Shown here: piece by piece, positions 1 through 13,436 of the stretch
Position numbering within the stretch: the stretch's first letter is position 1
Layout of the letters: each line of letters opens with the position of its first letter
Assembly (NCBI RefSeq): GCF_030605225.1
Contig: NZ_JAUWAV010000005.1
Coordinates: 1-64,000 of the forward strand
DNA from: Geoalkalibacter sp.
GTDB lineage: Bacteria; Desulfobacterota; Desulfuromonadia; Desulfuromonadales; Geoalkalibacteraceae
Direction of reading: 5' to 3'
Length of the DNA: 64,000 nt
The notes under the pieces: model-generated
Databases searched by the model: none
What the model saw: the letters and a program-made list of their open reading frames with translations, nothing else
Told to the model about the DNA's origin: nothing
Position numbers and translations under genes: made by a program

Positions 1-138
1 CTCGCCCTGGCCGAGGTCGGCGGAATAGGCGATGACCTCGCAGCCGTACTCTTCCACCAGCCACTTGAGGATGATCGAGGTGTCAAGGCCCCCCGAGTAG
101 GCCAGAACGACTTTGTTGACGCTTCCCTTCTTGGACAT
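1..138 (-). CDS. argG: Argininosuccinate synthase, N-terminal fragment (runs off the window)
   Basis: Joins citrulline and aspartate using ATP in the penultimate step of arginine synthesis. Only the first 46 residues lie in the window; the reading frame is open to base 1. The ATP-binding loop AYSGGLDTS is visible at residues 13-21, followed by the conserved [17 protein letters not shown] stretch. The gene lies downstream of argB, argD, argF and the RDD gene on the same strand, so it closes an arginine cluster. ATG start at 138; the 51 bases between it and the RDD gene show no clear promoter. The family call is secure from the motif and the context. Confidence 0.95.
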   Translation of the reverse strand, partial: MSKKGSVNKVVLAYSGGLDTSIILKWLVEEYGCEVIAYSADLGQGE

Positions 139-189
139 GAATGGAGTCTCCTGAGGTTGAAATGGGAAGGATGAAAAGCCAGAGCCTTC

Positions 190-843
190 CTAGAGTTTGA
201 TCACCAGGGTGGCCGCCAGGCGGTCGTGCAGACCCTGTTTGCGACGGTCGAAGGCGACCATGAGAAAGCCGATACCGAGCAGCGCGCCGGAGATGAACTT
301 GCCGATCACCTCGCGCACGAAAGCCCGTGGGTAGCCGACGGGCCGACCATCCTCCCGCACCACTTGGATGCGCAGAACCATCTTGCCCGGCGTCTGCCCG
401 CAATAGCCGGTGAAAAACACCTTGTAGGTCTGCCACAGGGCGAAATTGAACAGGCCCAGGGTCAGGACCAGCAGGTGGGTGGTTTCCGGACCCGGCCCCA
501 GGGCGGCGCGTCCCGCCCAGCCGAGCAGGCCGCCAAGCACCATCTGCACCAGGCTGACCAGAATAACATCAATCAGCGCGGCCGTGACCCGCAGCCAGAA
601 GCCAGCGGGAAGTGCTGCGGCCGCTGACGTCAGCGATCCGTCCGGTAATGTTCTGACCTTAGCATATTCCGCCGAGGATTCCGGCGGCGCGGCGGGCTCG
701 GTCGATCCGCCGGGTACCGGCACCGCGCCCGGATAGCGAAAGACCCGCGCGCAGCGTGGGCAGGTCACTCGTGCCGGGCCTTCGGGCAGGCGCTCCGGCG
801 CGATCTCGCGGCTCAAGCCGCAGGTGGGGCAGGTCAGGATCAT
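190..843 (-). CDS. RDD-family membrane protein with N-terminal zinc ribbon
   Basis: A 217-residue protein. Residues 5-31 hold two CxxC pairs (C5/C8 and C28/C31) of the MJ0042-type zinc-ribbon kind. A proline/alanine-rich linker follows, then an RDD domain with hydrophobic segments at about 82-108, 120-145 and 185-200. It ends with a basic DRRKQGLHDRLAATLVI stretch typical of RDD proteins. RDD domains sit in the inner membrane and their role is mostly unknown; ion or metabolite transport has been proposed. The start overlaps the argF stop by 4 bases, so it is translated with argF, but nothing in it points to arginine metabolism. Function is not assigned. Confidence 0.8.
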   Translation of the reverse strand: MILTCPTCGLSREIAPERLPEGPARVTCPRCARVFRYPGAVPVPGGSTEPAAPPESSAEYAKVRTLPDGSLTSAAAALPAGFWLRVTAALIDVILVSLVQMVLGGLLGWAGRAALGPGPETTHLLVLTLGLFNFALWQTYKVFFTGYCGQTPGKMVLRIQVVREDGRPVGYPRAFVREVIGKFISGALLGIGFLMVAFDRRKQGLHDRLAATLVIKL

Positions 844-1748
844 CCCATCAGCGTCGCGAGAATGGCTTTCTGCACATGCAGGCGGTTTTCCGCTTCGTCA
901 AAGATGATGGAGTGCGGCCCCTCGATGACCTCGTCGGTGATCTCCTCGCCGCGATGCGCCGGCAGGCAGTGCATGACCAGGCAATCGGCGGCGGCGCTTT
1001 TCAGCAGATCGGCATTGATCTGGTAGCCCTGGAAAGCGATTTCGCGCTCTTTCTGCTCGGCTTCCTGTCCCATGCTCGCCCACACATCGGTGTTGAGCAC
1101 CTGGGCGCCGCGCGCGGCCTCGGCGGGGCTGTCGGTGTAGCTGACGCGCGCCCCCAGCTTGCGCGCCCGTTCCATGACGACGGCGTCGGGGCGGTAATTT
1201 CCAGGCGTGGCGACGCGCAGCTCAAAGCCGAACACGGCGGCCGCGTTGATCCAGGAGTTGGCCATGTTGTTGCCGTCGCCGATCCAGCAGTATGTCAGAT
1301 CGCGCCAGTTGGCGCGATGCTCGCTGACGGTGAAGAGATCGGCCATCACCTGGCAGGGATGGTAGAGGTCGGTGAGGCCGTTGACCACCGGCACACTGCT
1401 GCACGCGGCGAATTCTTCCACGGCCGCCTGGGAAAAGGTGCGGATCATCACCCCGTCGACATAGCGCGCCATGCAGCGCGCCGTGTCCTTGATGGGCTCG
1501 CCGCGTCCCATCTGGGTGTTGCCCGAGGACAGAAACAGGGCGTGCCCGCCCAACTGGAACATGCCGACCTCAAATGACACGCGGGTGCGCGTCGAACTCT
1601 TCTCGAAAATCATGCCCAGGGTCTTGCCCTTGAGCAGGCGATGCTCCTCGCCGCGCTTCTGCTTGGCCTTGAGCTCGCGGGTCAGATCAAAAATCGCTTC
1701 CAGCTCCTCGCGGCTCCAATCGGTCAAACACAAAAAGTCTTTTTTCAC
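840..1748 (-). CDS. argF: Ornithine carbamoyltransferase
   Basis: Transfers the carbamoyl group to ornithine, giving citrulline. It is 302 residues long, normal for the family. The carbamoyl-phosphate loop STRTR is at residues 52-56, the HCLP motif at about 260-263, and a DVWASMGQE segment corresponds to the ornithine-binding DxxxSMG motif. The start is GTG at 1748, chosen because a GAGGAG ribosome site lies 5-6 bases upstream; no better ATG exists. It follows argD across a 111-bp gap that contains an imperfect inverted repeat. Cytosolic; part of the argB-argD-argF-argG run. Confidence 0.96.
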   Translation of the reverse strand: MKKDFLCLTDWSREELEAIFDLTRELKAKQKRGEEHRLLKGKTLGMIFEKSSTRTRVSFEVGMFQLGGHALFLSSGNTQMGRGEPIKDTARCMARYVDGVMIRTFSQAAVEEFAACSSVPVVNGLTDLYHPCQVMADLFTVSEHRANWRDLTYCWIGDGNNMANSWINAAAVFGFELRVATPGNYRPDAVVMERARKLGARVSYTDSPAEAARGAQVLNTDVWASMGQEAEQKEREIAFQGYQINADLLKSAAADCLVMHCLPAHRGEEITDEVIEGPHSIIFDEAENRLHVQKAILATLMG

Positions 1749-1771
1749 TACGAACTCCTCAAACTCTTTTG

Positions 1772-1849
1772 CACCGCAGAGGTCGCCGAGATCGCTGAGA
1801 ATGCCGGTTGAATTTTTTCCCCTCGGCGTTCTCCGCGGTCTCTGCGGTG
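1772..1849. repeat. Imperfect inverted repeat between argD and argF
   Basis: The arms CACCGCAGAG (1772-1781) and CTCTGCGGTG (1840-1849) are perfect complements. Inner bases extend the match to about 29 positions with around six differences, separated by a short spacer. The right arm is followed by a run of T that reaches the argD stop codon. It occupies almost the whole argD-argF gap. It could fold in the transcript and uncouple argF expression from argD, or be a mobile-type intergenic repeat. No second copy was seen in this window. Confidence 0.6.
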
Positions 1850-1859
1850 AAAGGTTTTT

Positions 1860-4042
<2,183 letters not shown>

Positions 4043-4046
<4 letters not shown>

Positions 4047-5374
4047 AAGATGTATCGGGACAGATCCTCGTCCTTGACGATGTCGGCCAGTTTGTCGCGC
4101 ACGTAGGCGGCGTCGATGCTTATCTGCTTGGCTCCCAGCTCCGGGGCGCGAAAGGAGAGATCCTCGAGCATCTTCTCCAAAATGGTGTGCAGACGCCGCG
4201 CGCCGATGTTCTCGGTGCGCTCGTTGACCAACTGCGCGGTGCGGGCGATTTCGCGCACCGCATCCTCGGTAAACGTCAGATCCACCCCTTCGGTGGCCAA
4301 AAGCGCCTTGTACTGGCGGGTCAGGGCGTTTTTCGGCTCGCTGAGAATGCGCACGAACTCGGCTTCGCCGAGGCTTTCGAGTTCCACGCGGATGGGAAAA
4401 CGGCCCTGGAGTTCGGGGATCAGATCCGAGGGCTTGCTGATATGAAAGGCGCCCGCCGCGATGAACAGCACATGGTCGGTGCGCACCGGCCCGCACTTGG
4501 TGTTGACCGTGCTGCCCTCGACGATGGGCAGGATGTCGCGCTGCACCCCTTCGCGCGAAACGTCGGGCCCTCGGCCGTGCTCGGCGCTGGCGATCTTGTC
4601 GATTTCGTCGATGAAGATGATGCCGCTCTGCTCGACGCGTTCCTTGGCCAGGGCCTTGACCTTGTCCATGTCCACCAGGCGTTCGGCCTCGCTTTCGATG
4701 AGCAGCTCGCGTGCCTCGGCGACGCGCACCCGGCGGCGCTTGTTCTTTTTCGGGAAGAGATTGCCGAACATTTCCTTGAAGCTCGAGCCCAGCTCCTCCA
4801 TGCCCTGGGGGGTAAAGACCTCCAGGGAAGGGGTCTTGCTCACCTGAATGTCGACCTCGACCAGGCGATCGTCGAGCTCGCCCATGCGCAGCTTGCGCCG
4901 CAGCTTGTCGCGGGTGGTCTCGCGCCCTTCGCTTTCGCTGATCTGCAAAGCCGCGCTCTCGCCGGGCAGCAGCAGGTCGAGAAGGCGCTCCTCGGCCATA
5001 TCCTCGGCCTTGAGGCGCACTTTATCGGCTTCTTCCTCGCGCACCATGATGACGGCCAGATCGACCAGGTCGCGCACCATGCTCTCCACGTCGCGGCCGA
5101 CATAGCCGACCTCGGTGAACTTGCTCGCCTCGACCTTGATGAAGGGTGCCTGGGCGAGCTTGGCCAGGCGCCGCGCGATTTCGGTCTTGCCCACGCCCGT
5201 GGGGCCGATCATGATGATGTTCTTCGGGGCGATTTCATCCCGCAGCTCGGCGTGCACCTGCTGGCGGCGCCAGCGGTTGCGCAGGGCGATGGCCACGGCG
5301 CGCTTGGCGGCGTTCTGCCCCACGATGTAGCGGTCGAGCTCGGAGACGATCTCCCGGGGGGTGAAGTTGTTCAC
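4043..5374 (-). CDS. hslU: ATP-dependent protease ATPase subunit HslU (ClpY)
   Basis: AAA+ unfoldase that feeds substrates to the HslV protease. From a GTG start at 5374 it is 443 residues, the same as the E. coli protein. The GTG overlaps the hslV stop (GTGA), which decides this start over a longer frame running into hslV. Motifs: N-terminal [17 protein letters not shown], Walker [14 protein letters not shown] at about 54-66, a Walker [11 protein letters not shown] segment, the variable I-domain rich in charged residues, and the C-terminal tail EDLSRYIL that inserts into HslV. The stop codon TAG lies inside the palindromic element copy A. Confidence 0.97.
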
Positions 5375-5901
5375 GACAGGGTCTCCAGCTTGATCTGGTC
5401 GTTGGTGTAAATGCAGATGCCGGCGGCGATGCGCATGGCCTGCTCGGCGATCTCCCCGGCGCTCAGGGGCGAATGGGCCGCCAGGGCGCGCGCCGCGGCC
5501 AGGGCATAGGGGCCGCCCGAGCCGATGGCGGCGATGCCGTCGTCGGGCTCGATGACGTCGCCCGCGCCGGAAATCACCAGGGTCGCCTCGCGGTCGGCGA
5601 CCACCAGCAGGGCTTCGAGGCGGCGCAGCACCCGGTCGGTGCGCCAATCCTTCGCCAGGGACACCGCCGCGCGGGTCAGGTTGCCGCGAAACTCCTGCAG
5701 TTTGCCCTCGAATTTCTCGAACAGGGTGAAGGCGTCGGCGGCACTGCCGGCAAAGCCGGCAAGGACCTTGCCGTCGTTCATGGTGCGGATTTTGCGCGCG
5801 GAATGCTTCATCACCGTGTTGCCGAAGGTCACCTGGCCGTCGCCGGCCAAGGCGACGATGCCGTCCTTGCGCACGCACAGGATGGTGGTGGCGTGGAACA
5901 T
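5371..5901 (-). CDS. hslV: ATP-dependent protease peptidase subunit HslV (ClpQ)
   Basis: N-terminal-nucleophile threonine peptidase forming a double hexamer capped by HslU. It has 176 residues. The sequence begins MFHATT; removal of the four-residue propeptide would expose Thr5 as catalytic Thr1, and the downstream [13 protein letters not shown] and [17 protein letters not shown] segments are typical. A GGGAGG ribosome site lies 6 bases before the ATG. A predicted promoter and a terminator-like hairpin lie just upstream. HslVU degrades misfolded and regulatory proteins in the cytosol. Confidence 0.97.
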   Translation of the reverse strand: MFHATTILCVRKDGIVALAGDGQVTFGNTVMKHSARKIRTMNDGKVLAGFAGSAADAFTLFEKFEGKLQEFRGNLTRAAVSLAKDWRTDRVLRRLEALLVVADREATLVISGAGDVIEPDDGIAAIGSGGPYALAAARALAAHSPLSAGEIAEQAMRIAAGICIYTNDQIKLETLS

Positions 5902-5916
5902 GAATCCTCCCGGATG

Positions 5917-5937
5917 AAAAAAAGCGGCCCGGCCGCC
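5917..5937 (-). terminator. Terminator-like hairpin in the hslV leader
   Basis: On the minus strand a GC-only 5-bp stem (GCGGC / GCCGC, 3-base loop) is followed directly by seven T. It ends about 16 bases before the hslV ATG and lies downstream of the predicted hslV promoter. It could stop read-through from the upstream kinase gene or attenuate hslVU transcription. The stem is short, so strength is uncertain. Confidence 0.5.
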
Positions 5938-5950
5938 GAAAAATATCGAG

Positions 5951-5978
5951 AATATAACACAGCGTCCTGAGGTTACAA
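5951..5978 (-). promoter_or_regulatory. Predicted sigma70-type promoter of hslV
   Basis: Read on the minus strand: TTGTAA (5978-5973), 16-base spacer, TATATT (5956-5951; five of six match TATAAT). A start near 5944 would give a leader of about 43 bases containing the terminator-like hairpin. It lies in the gap after the response regulator/kinase gene. Confidence 0.6.
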
Positions 5979-6002
5979 AGGCAAAATGCGGCGGCAGGGC
6001 AA

Positions 6003-7124
6003 TCAGCAGGGAAGGGTCAGGGTGACGGTGGTGCCGCGGCCGGGCTCGCTATCCAGGACCAGGCTGCCGCCCAGGTTCTGCACGAAGCCGCGAGCATAGA
6101 ACAGGCCGAGACCGAAGCCCCGCACCTGCCCGGTGCGGGCGGGGTCGATCTGGTAAAACTTCTCGAAAACGCGCGGCAACTCTTCGGCGGCGATACCCAC
6201 GCCCGTATCGCGCACCCGCAGGCGCAGGCCAAAGTCGCCGCGCTGCGCCGCCAGGCTGACGCGGCCGCCGCCGTTGGTGAATTTGATGGCGTTGTCGAGC
6301 AGCGCGAACAGGGCGAAGCTCAGCTGCTCGCGGTCGGTATGCAAAGAGCCGAGTTCCTCGGCGAGTTCCAGGTCCAGGGCGACGCCCTTGGCCTGGGCGC
6401 GCGGACGCAGAGTATCCAAAAGTTCGCGGCACAGCGCAGCCGCATCGACCTCGCTCAGGCGCGGCGGTCCCTCGCGCAGAAGCACCTGGCTGAAGGCGAG
6501 CAGATCCTGAATCAGGCTTTCCAGATAGGCTGATTCCTCGAGGATCATTTTCAGGGTGGTCTGAAAGGCGGGAGCCTGGGTATCGCCGATGCCCTGCGCC
6601 AGATTCTGGATGAACAGGGAAATGGCGGTGGTCGGGGTTTTGAGCTTGTGGGAGATGAGGCCGAGAAATTCGGTCTTGAGGCGATCCATGCGCTTCAAGG
6701 ACACCAGTTCGGCGCGCAGGGCCTTTTTTTCCAGGACGCGGTTGATGGTGGTGCGCAGTTGCAGCAGGTTGATGGGTTTGCTGATGAAATCGTCGGCGGC
6801 GGCCTGCAGGGCCTGCAGGATGATCTCCTTGTCGGTGTAGCCGGTCATGATCACCACCGGCATGTCGGGCGCCTGCTCCTTGATGCGGCGCAGCAGATCG
6901 AGGCCGCTCATGGGCGTCATCATCACGTCGGTGAGGATGACGTCGACGGGTTCTTGCGCCCACAGGCTCAGGGCTTCCTCGCCGCCCGAGGCGTGCAGAA
7001 CCCGGCAGTCCTTGAGGATCTTCGCGCAGAGATCGCGAATGATGGCCTCATCGTCGACCACCAGCACCGTGCGCCCCCGCAGTTCCTGGCGCAGGGCGGG
7101 TTCTTCGCGCATTTCAAGGCGCAA
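6003..7124 (-). CDS. Soluble response regulator-histidine kinase hybrid
   Basis: A 373-residue protein with an N-terminal receiver domain at about 17-135 (acidic pocket VVDDE, phosphoacceptor in [12 protein letters not shown], lysine in FISKPIN). HisKA follows at about 150-215 and HATPase_c at about 255-372 (DNAIKFTN N-box, DTGVGI G1 box, [12 protein letters not shown]2 box). The H-box reads [13 protein letters not shown]: the residue after the histidine is lysine rather than the usual Glu or Asp. No membrane segment is present. The start is TTG at 7124, preceded by GGAGGG at a good distance; the first internal ATG lacks a ribosome site. It is the last gene of the alaS-side operon. Confidence 0.85.
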   Translation of the reverse strand: MRLEMREEPALRQELRGRTVLVVDDEAIIRDLCAKILKDCRVLHASGGEEALSLWAQEPVDVILTDVMMTPMSGLDLLRRIKEQAPDMPVVIMTGYTDKEIILQALQAAADDFISKPINLLQLRTTINRVLEKKALRAELVSLKRMDRLKTEFLGLISHKLKTPTTAISLFIQNLAQGIGDTQAPAFQTTLKMILEESAYLESLIQDLLAFSQVLLREGPPRLSEVDAAALCRELLDTLRPRAQAKGVALDLELAEELGSLHTDREQLSFALFALLDNAIKFTNGGGRVSLAAQRGDFGLRLRVRDTGVGIAAEELPRVFEKFYQIDPARTGQVRGFGLGLFYARGFVQNLGGSLVLDSEPGRGTTVTLTLPC

Positions 7125-7142
7125 TCAGTGCCCTCCGGGTGT

Positions 7143-7493
7143 TTACTTGAGCGGTGGCGTGAACAGCGCCAGCAGGGTCACGGGGGCGGCGCTGTCGTTT
7201 CTGAGTCCATGGGGAACCCCGGGCGGCGCCATGCCGCAGGAGCCGGCGGGAAAGGCGAGCCGCTCCTCGCCCATGGTGCACACGGCTTCGCCGGAGAGAA
7301 TGTAGAAGGTCTCGCTCTGGCCCTCATGGGTATGGACGTAAATCTCGCCGCCGGGTTCGAGCCGCCCCAGATGCATGGACAGGGCGGGGTTGCCGGCGGC
7401 GGTGACGAGATCGCGCAGATGGTAGTTCTTGTGTTTCGGATGCAGGTATTCGGCCTGTTCGCTGTCCTTGAGGGTGATGCCCTTGAGGTTCAT
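7143..7493 (-). CDS. Small cupin-domain protein
   Basis: A 116-residue single-domain cupin. The metal-binding motif 1 is visible as HLGRLEPGGEIYVHTHEGQSE (histidines at about 54-56 and Glu near 60), and motif 2 as PAGSCGMAPPGVPHGLRN. Such proteins bind a metal and small ligands or act as sugar isomerases or dioxygenases, and the sequence does not say which. It lies 19 bases after alaS and 18 bases before the kinase gene, within the same operon. An AGGAGA ribosome site precedes the ATG. Function is unassigned. Confidence 0.8.
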   Translation of the reverse strand: MNLKGITLKDSEQAEYLHPKHKNYHLRDLVTAAGNPALSMHLGRLEPGGEIYVHTHEGQSETFYILSGEAVCTMGEERLAFPAGSCGMAPPGVPHGLRNDSAAPVTLLALFTPPLK

Positions 7494-7512
7494 GGCGCGG
7501 TTGTCTCCTGAA

Positions 7513-10173
<2,661 letters not shown>

Positions 10174-10179
10174 GGTGAG

Positions 10180-10644
10180 CTAGAGATCCTTTTCTTCTCG
10201 AAATAGGGCGAAAATCTGTGCCGGGCTGAAACCGCGGCGTTGCAGAAAGGCGATAACCCGTCGTTTGTCGCGCGCCTCGGCACGGGCGTAGTCGAAATCG
10301 GGAAAGCGTCTCGCGAGCAGTTCGCGCAGCACCTGCTCGGGGGCCGCTTCGACCTCGGCGGCGCGCAGGGCCTCCTGCGCCAGTTCGGGGTCGATGCCGC
10401 GGCGGCGCAAATCAAGGCGGATGCGCGCGCCCGCCGCGCGGCCGTCGCGCAACAGGGCGCGGGCGCGCTCCAGGGCGTAGCGGCGGTCATCCACATAGCC
10501 CAACTCGCGGCAGCGCTCCAGAACCTCGGCGATGTCCGAGGCGGCGATGCCGCGACGCTCCAGGGCGGCGGCGAGCTCGGCCTGGCTGCGATCCCGCGCG
10601 GCGAGCAGGCGCAGCGCCAGGGCGAGGGGTTCAGAAGCGCTCAA
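10180..10644 (-). CDS. recX: RecX regulatory protein
   Basis: Modulates RecA by limiting growth of the RecA filament. It has 154 residues with three-helix repeats typical of RecX: ALRLLAARDRSQAELAAALERRG, then CRELGYVDDRRYALERARALL, then ARRFPDFDYARAEARDKRRVIAFLQRRGFS. The start is TTG at 10644, overlapping the pilT 3' end by 14 bases. recA itself lies one gene upstream beyond pilT, so the regulator is near its target but not adjacent. Confidence 0.9.
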   Translation of the reverse strand: MSASEPLALALRLLAARDRSQAELAAALERRGIAASDIAEVLERCRELGYVDDRRYALERARALLRDGRAAGARIRLDLRRRGIDPELAQEALRAAEVEAAPEQVLRELLARRFPDFDYARAEARDKRRVIAFLQRRGFSPAQIFALFREEKDL

Positions 10645-11791
10645 TGCTCGATTCGTCCGCCGGTTTGTTCGCGGCGGGCGGCGCCTCCTTGTCGAAGTCC
10701 TCCCAGGTCAGGTCCGAGGTGGAGCTGATCCCCGACATCTTGAGCTTGAAGTCGTCGGGGTTGGACGCCTGGCGCAGCGCCTCGTCGAAGGTGATGAGAT
10801 TCTGCTTGAGCAGCGACATGAGTGATTGATCAAAAGTCTGCATCCCGTAGGACACATAGCCCTGCTGGATGGAATCGCGCAGCAGCTTGGTCTTGTCCTT
10901 GTCCTCCACCAGCTCGCGGGTGCGCGCGGTGGACACCAGCACCTCGACGGCCGGCACCCGGCCCTGACCGTCGGCGCGCGGCACCAGACGCTGGGAGACG
11001 ACCCCGCGCAACACGCTGGCCAGCTGGATGCGGATCTGGCGCTGCTGGTAAGGGGGGAATACCGCGACGATGCGGTTGATGGTCTCGGGCGCGTCGATGG
11101 TGTGCAGGGTGGAGAGCACCAGGTGTCCGGTCTCGGCGGCGGTCAGGGCGGTCTCGATGGTTTCGTAGTCGCGCATCTCGCCGACCAGAATGACGTCCGG
11201 GTCCTGACGCAGGGCGCTTTTCAGGGCGACATCGAAGCCTTCGGTATCAAAGCCCACCTCGCGCTGATTGACGATGCTCTTCTTGTCGCGGTGGAGGTAC
11301 TCGATGGGATCCTCGATGGTGACGATGTGGCAGGTGCGCTGGCTGTTGATATGATCAATCATCGCTGCCAGGGTGGTGGATTTGCCCGAGCCCGTGGCGC
11401 CGGTGACCAGCACCAGGCCGCGCTGCTCCATGGCGATTTTTTTCAGCACGTCGGGCAGCAGCAGTTCGTCGAGATTCTGCACCTTGAAGGGGATCACGCG
11501 AAACACCATGGACACCGAGCCGCGCTGGGAAAAAACGTTGACGCGAAAGCGCCCCAGCCCCGGCACGCCATAGGCGAGGTCGACCTCGTGGGTGTCGGCG
11601 AATTTCTTGCGCTGTGCCTCGTTCATCACGCCTTCGGCCATCTGCGCGATGGTCTCGGAGACCATGCGCGGCGCATTGGGCAGCGGGCGCAGGGCGCCGT
11701 CGATGCGGTAGACCGGCGGCAGGCCGGCCTTGATGTGGATATCGGAGGCGCGGGCGCGCAGGGCCAGCTTGAGAATGTCGTTGAGCTCCAT
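10631..11791 (-). CDS. pilT: PilT-type twitching motility ATPase
   Basis: Hexameric ATPase that retracts type IV pili. It has 386 residues. An N-terminal PAS-like region is followed by the RecA-like ATPase: Walker [11 protein letters not shown] at about 131-140, Asp box [10 protein letters not shown], Walker [11 protein letters not shown], and His box [17 protein letters not shown]. The C-terminal tail extends beyond the core by some 35 acidic and Ser-rich residues ([13 protein letters not shown]...), as in several Geobacter-type PilT paralogues. No other pilus genes lie in the window. A GAGGAG site precedes the ATG. Which paralogue it is cannot be told from sequence alone. Confidence 0.92.
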   Translation of the reverse strand: MELNDILKLALRARASDIHIKAGLPPVYRIDGALRPLPNAPRMVSETIAQMAEGVMNEAQRKKFADTHEVDLAYGVPGLGRFRVNVFSQRGSVSMVFRVIPFKVQNLDELLLPDVLKKIAMEQRGLVLVTGATGSGKSTTLAAMIDHINSQRTCHIVTIEDPIEYLHRDKKSIVNQREVGFDTEGFDVALKSALRQDPDVILVGEMRDYETIETALTAAETGHLVLSTLHTIDAPETINRIVAVFPPYQQRQIRIQLASVLRGVVSQRLVPRADGQGRVPAVEVLVSTARTRELVEDKDKTKLLRDSIQQGYVSYGMQTFDQSLMSLLKQNLITFDEALRQASNPDDFKLKMSGISSTSDLTWEDFDKEAPPAANKPADESSIERF

Positions 11792-11806
11792 GGGCGCTCC
11801 TCGGGA

Positions 11807-12829
11807 TTAGCCCTCGTGGGTCGGAACAGCCGCGTTCTTGAGACCGAAGTGCTCGAGCAGACGTTGCTCGATGGCCTGGGCGGTTTCGGCGTGCTCCTTG
11901 AGGAAGGTCTTGGCGTTTTCCCGGCCCTGGCCGATGCGCTCGCCCTGGAAGGAGTACCAGGCGCCGCTTTTCTCGATGATATCGCAGGCGGCGCCGAGGT
12001 CGACGAGATCGCCGACGCGCGAAATCCCCTCGCCGTACATGATGTCGAACTCGGCCTCCTTGAAGGGCGGCGCGACCTTGTTCTTGACCACCTTGACGCG
12101 GGTGCGGCTGCCGATGACGTCCTGGCCCTGCTTGAGGGAGGCGATGCGGCGGATGTCGAGGCGCACCGAGGCGTAGAACTTGAGGGCGTTGCCGCCGGTG
12201 GTGGTTTCGGGGTTGCCGAACATGACGCCGATCTTCATGCGGATCTGGTTGATGAAGATCACGCAGCATTTGGATTTGCTGATGGTGGCGGTGAGCTTGC
12301 GCAGGGCCTGGGACATGAGCCGCGCCTGCAGGCCGACGTGGGCGTCGCCCATTTCGCCTTCGATCTCGGCGCGCGGCGTGAGCGCGGCCACCGAATCGAC
12401 GACCAGCACGTCGATGGCGCCGCTGCGCACCAGGACTTCGGCGATTTCCAGGGCCTGCTCGCCGGTGTCGGGCTGGGAGACGAGCAGGTCCTCGGCCATG
12501 ACGCCGAGCTTCTTGGCGTAGGTGATGTCGAGGGCGTGCTCGGCGTCGACGAAGGCGGCGATGCCGCCTTTTTTCTGGGCCTCGGCGATGATGTGCAGGG
12601 CCAGGGTGGTCTTGCCCGAGGATTCCGGGCCGAAAATCTCGATGATGCGCCCGCGCGGCACGCCGCCCACGCCCAGGGCGATGTCGAGGGACAGGGCGCC
12701 GGTGGAGATGGTCTCGACCTCGGGCAGGACGGCGTTTTCGCCGAGGCGCATGATGCTGCCCTTGCCGAATTGTTTTTCGATCTGGCTGAAGGCCAGATCG
12801 ACGGCGCGGTTGCGGTTGTCGTCCGCCAT
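11807..12829 (-). CDS. recA: Recombinase A
   Basis: DNA strand-exchange protein and co-protease for SOS induction. It has 340 residues, slightly shorter than the E. coli protein because of a short C-terminal tail. Walker [14 protein letters not shown] at about 65-77, the loop L1/L2 regions ([14 protein letters not shown] and [19 protein letters not shown]) and the FINQIR segment are intact. It lies 37 bases after thpR, with no clear SOS-type operator in the short gap, so transcription probably comes at least partly from upstream. Confidence 0.98.
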   Translation of the reverse strand: MADDNRNRAVDLAFSQIEKQFGKGSIMRLGENAVLPEVETISTGALSLDIALGVGGVPRGRIIEIFGPESSGKTTLALHIIAEAQKKGGIAAFVDAEHALDITYAKKLGVMAEDLLVSQPDTGEQALEIAEVLVRSGAIDVLVVDSVAALTPRAEIEGEMGDAHVGLQARLMSQALRKLTATISKSKCCVIFINQIRMKIGVMFGNPETTTGGNALKFYASVRLDIRRIASLKQGQDVIGSRTRVKVVKNKVAPPFKEAEFDIMYGEGISRVGDLVDLGAACDIIEKSGAWYSFQGERIGQGRENAKTFLKEHAETAQAIEQRLLEHFGLKNAAVPTHEG

Positions 12830-12866
12830 GATGGGTAAAGCCTCCGAAAGGTTGTCGTTAGGAAAG

Positions 12867-13436
12867 TCAGGATGTCTTCACGTTGCCCAGCGTTGCCTGA
12901 AAGAGCGGTGTGTGAAGGGCGCCGGCCGCGCTCAGCCGGCTCTGGTAGCAGACCAGTTCCCCGATCTCCCAGGCGCCGCCCCGCCAGGATTGAAACGCGG
13001 CGAGGGGGGCCGGCGACCGGTGATGGCCCTCCTTGGCGCGACCCAGGGTCAGGTGCGGCTTGAAGGGTCGTCCCTCGCCGCCCAGGCCTCGCTCCCTGAG
13101 GCCCCGGTCGAGGCGCTGCTGCAAGGCGAGCAGAGGCGTTTCCGGGGAAAGAGCCAGCCAGAAAACCCGGGGACGGGCAAGGTTGGGAAAGGCGCCGAGG
13201 CCACCAATGTCCACCCTGAACGGCGCATGGAAATTCCCTACCGATAGCATAGTCTCCCGCACCTGATCAAGGCATTCTTCGGGCAGCTCGGCAAAGAAGC
13301 GCAGGGTCAGGTGCAACTGCTCGGACTTGACCCAGCGCACCTGCGGAAGCACCGCGCCGAGCTCGGTCTGCAGCCGCGCGACGCGTCGGCGCAGCGGCTC
13401 GGGCAAGGGCAGGGCGATGAAGGCGCGCAGGCTCAC
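12867..13436 (-). CDS. thpR: RNA 2',3'-cyclic phosphodiesterase (2H family)
   Basis: Hydrolyses 2',3'-cyclic phosphates on RNA ends; older name LigT. It has 189 residues with the two catalytic HxTx motifs: HLTL at 42-45 and HLTL at 128-131, about 85 residues apart as the fold requires. GTG start at 13436 overlaps the stop of the upstream kinase (GTGA). In many bacteria this gene lies near cinA and recA, as here. Cytosolic. The in vivo substrate is not known. Confidence 0.92.
   Translation of the reverse strand: MSLRAFIALPLPEPLRRRVARLQTELGAVLPQVRWVKSEQLHLTLRFFAELPEECLDQVRETMLSVGNFHAPFRVDIGGLGAFPNLARPRVFWLALSPETPLLALQQRLDRGLRERGLGGEGRPFKPHLTLGRAKEGHHRSPAPLAAFQSWRGGAWEIGELVCYQSRLSAAGALHTPLFQATLGNVKTS

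Noticed and set aside
12830-12866. SOS (LexA) box in front of recA
   Set aside because: The 37-base gap shows no convincing palindromic operator; control may lie upstream of the operon.
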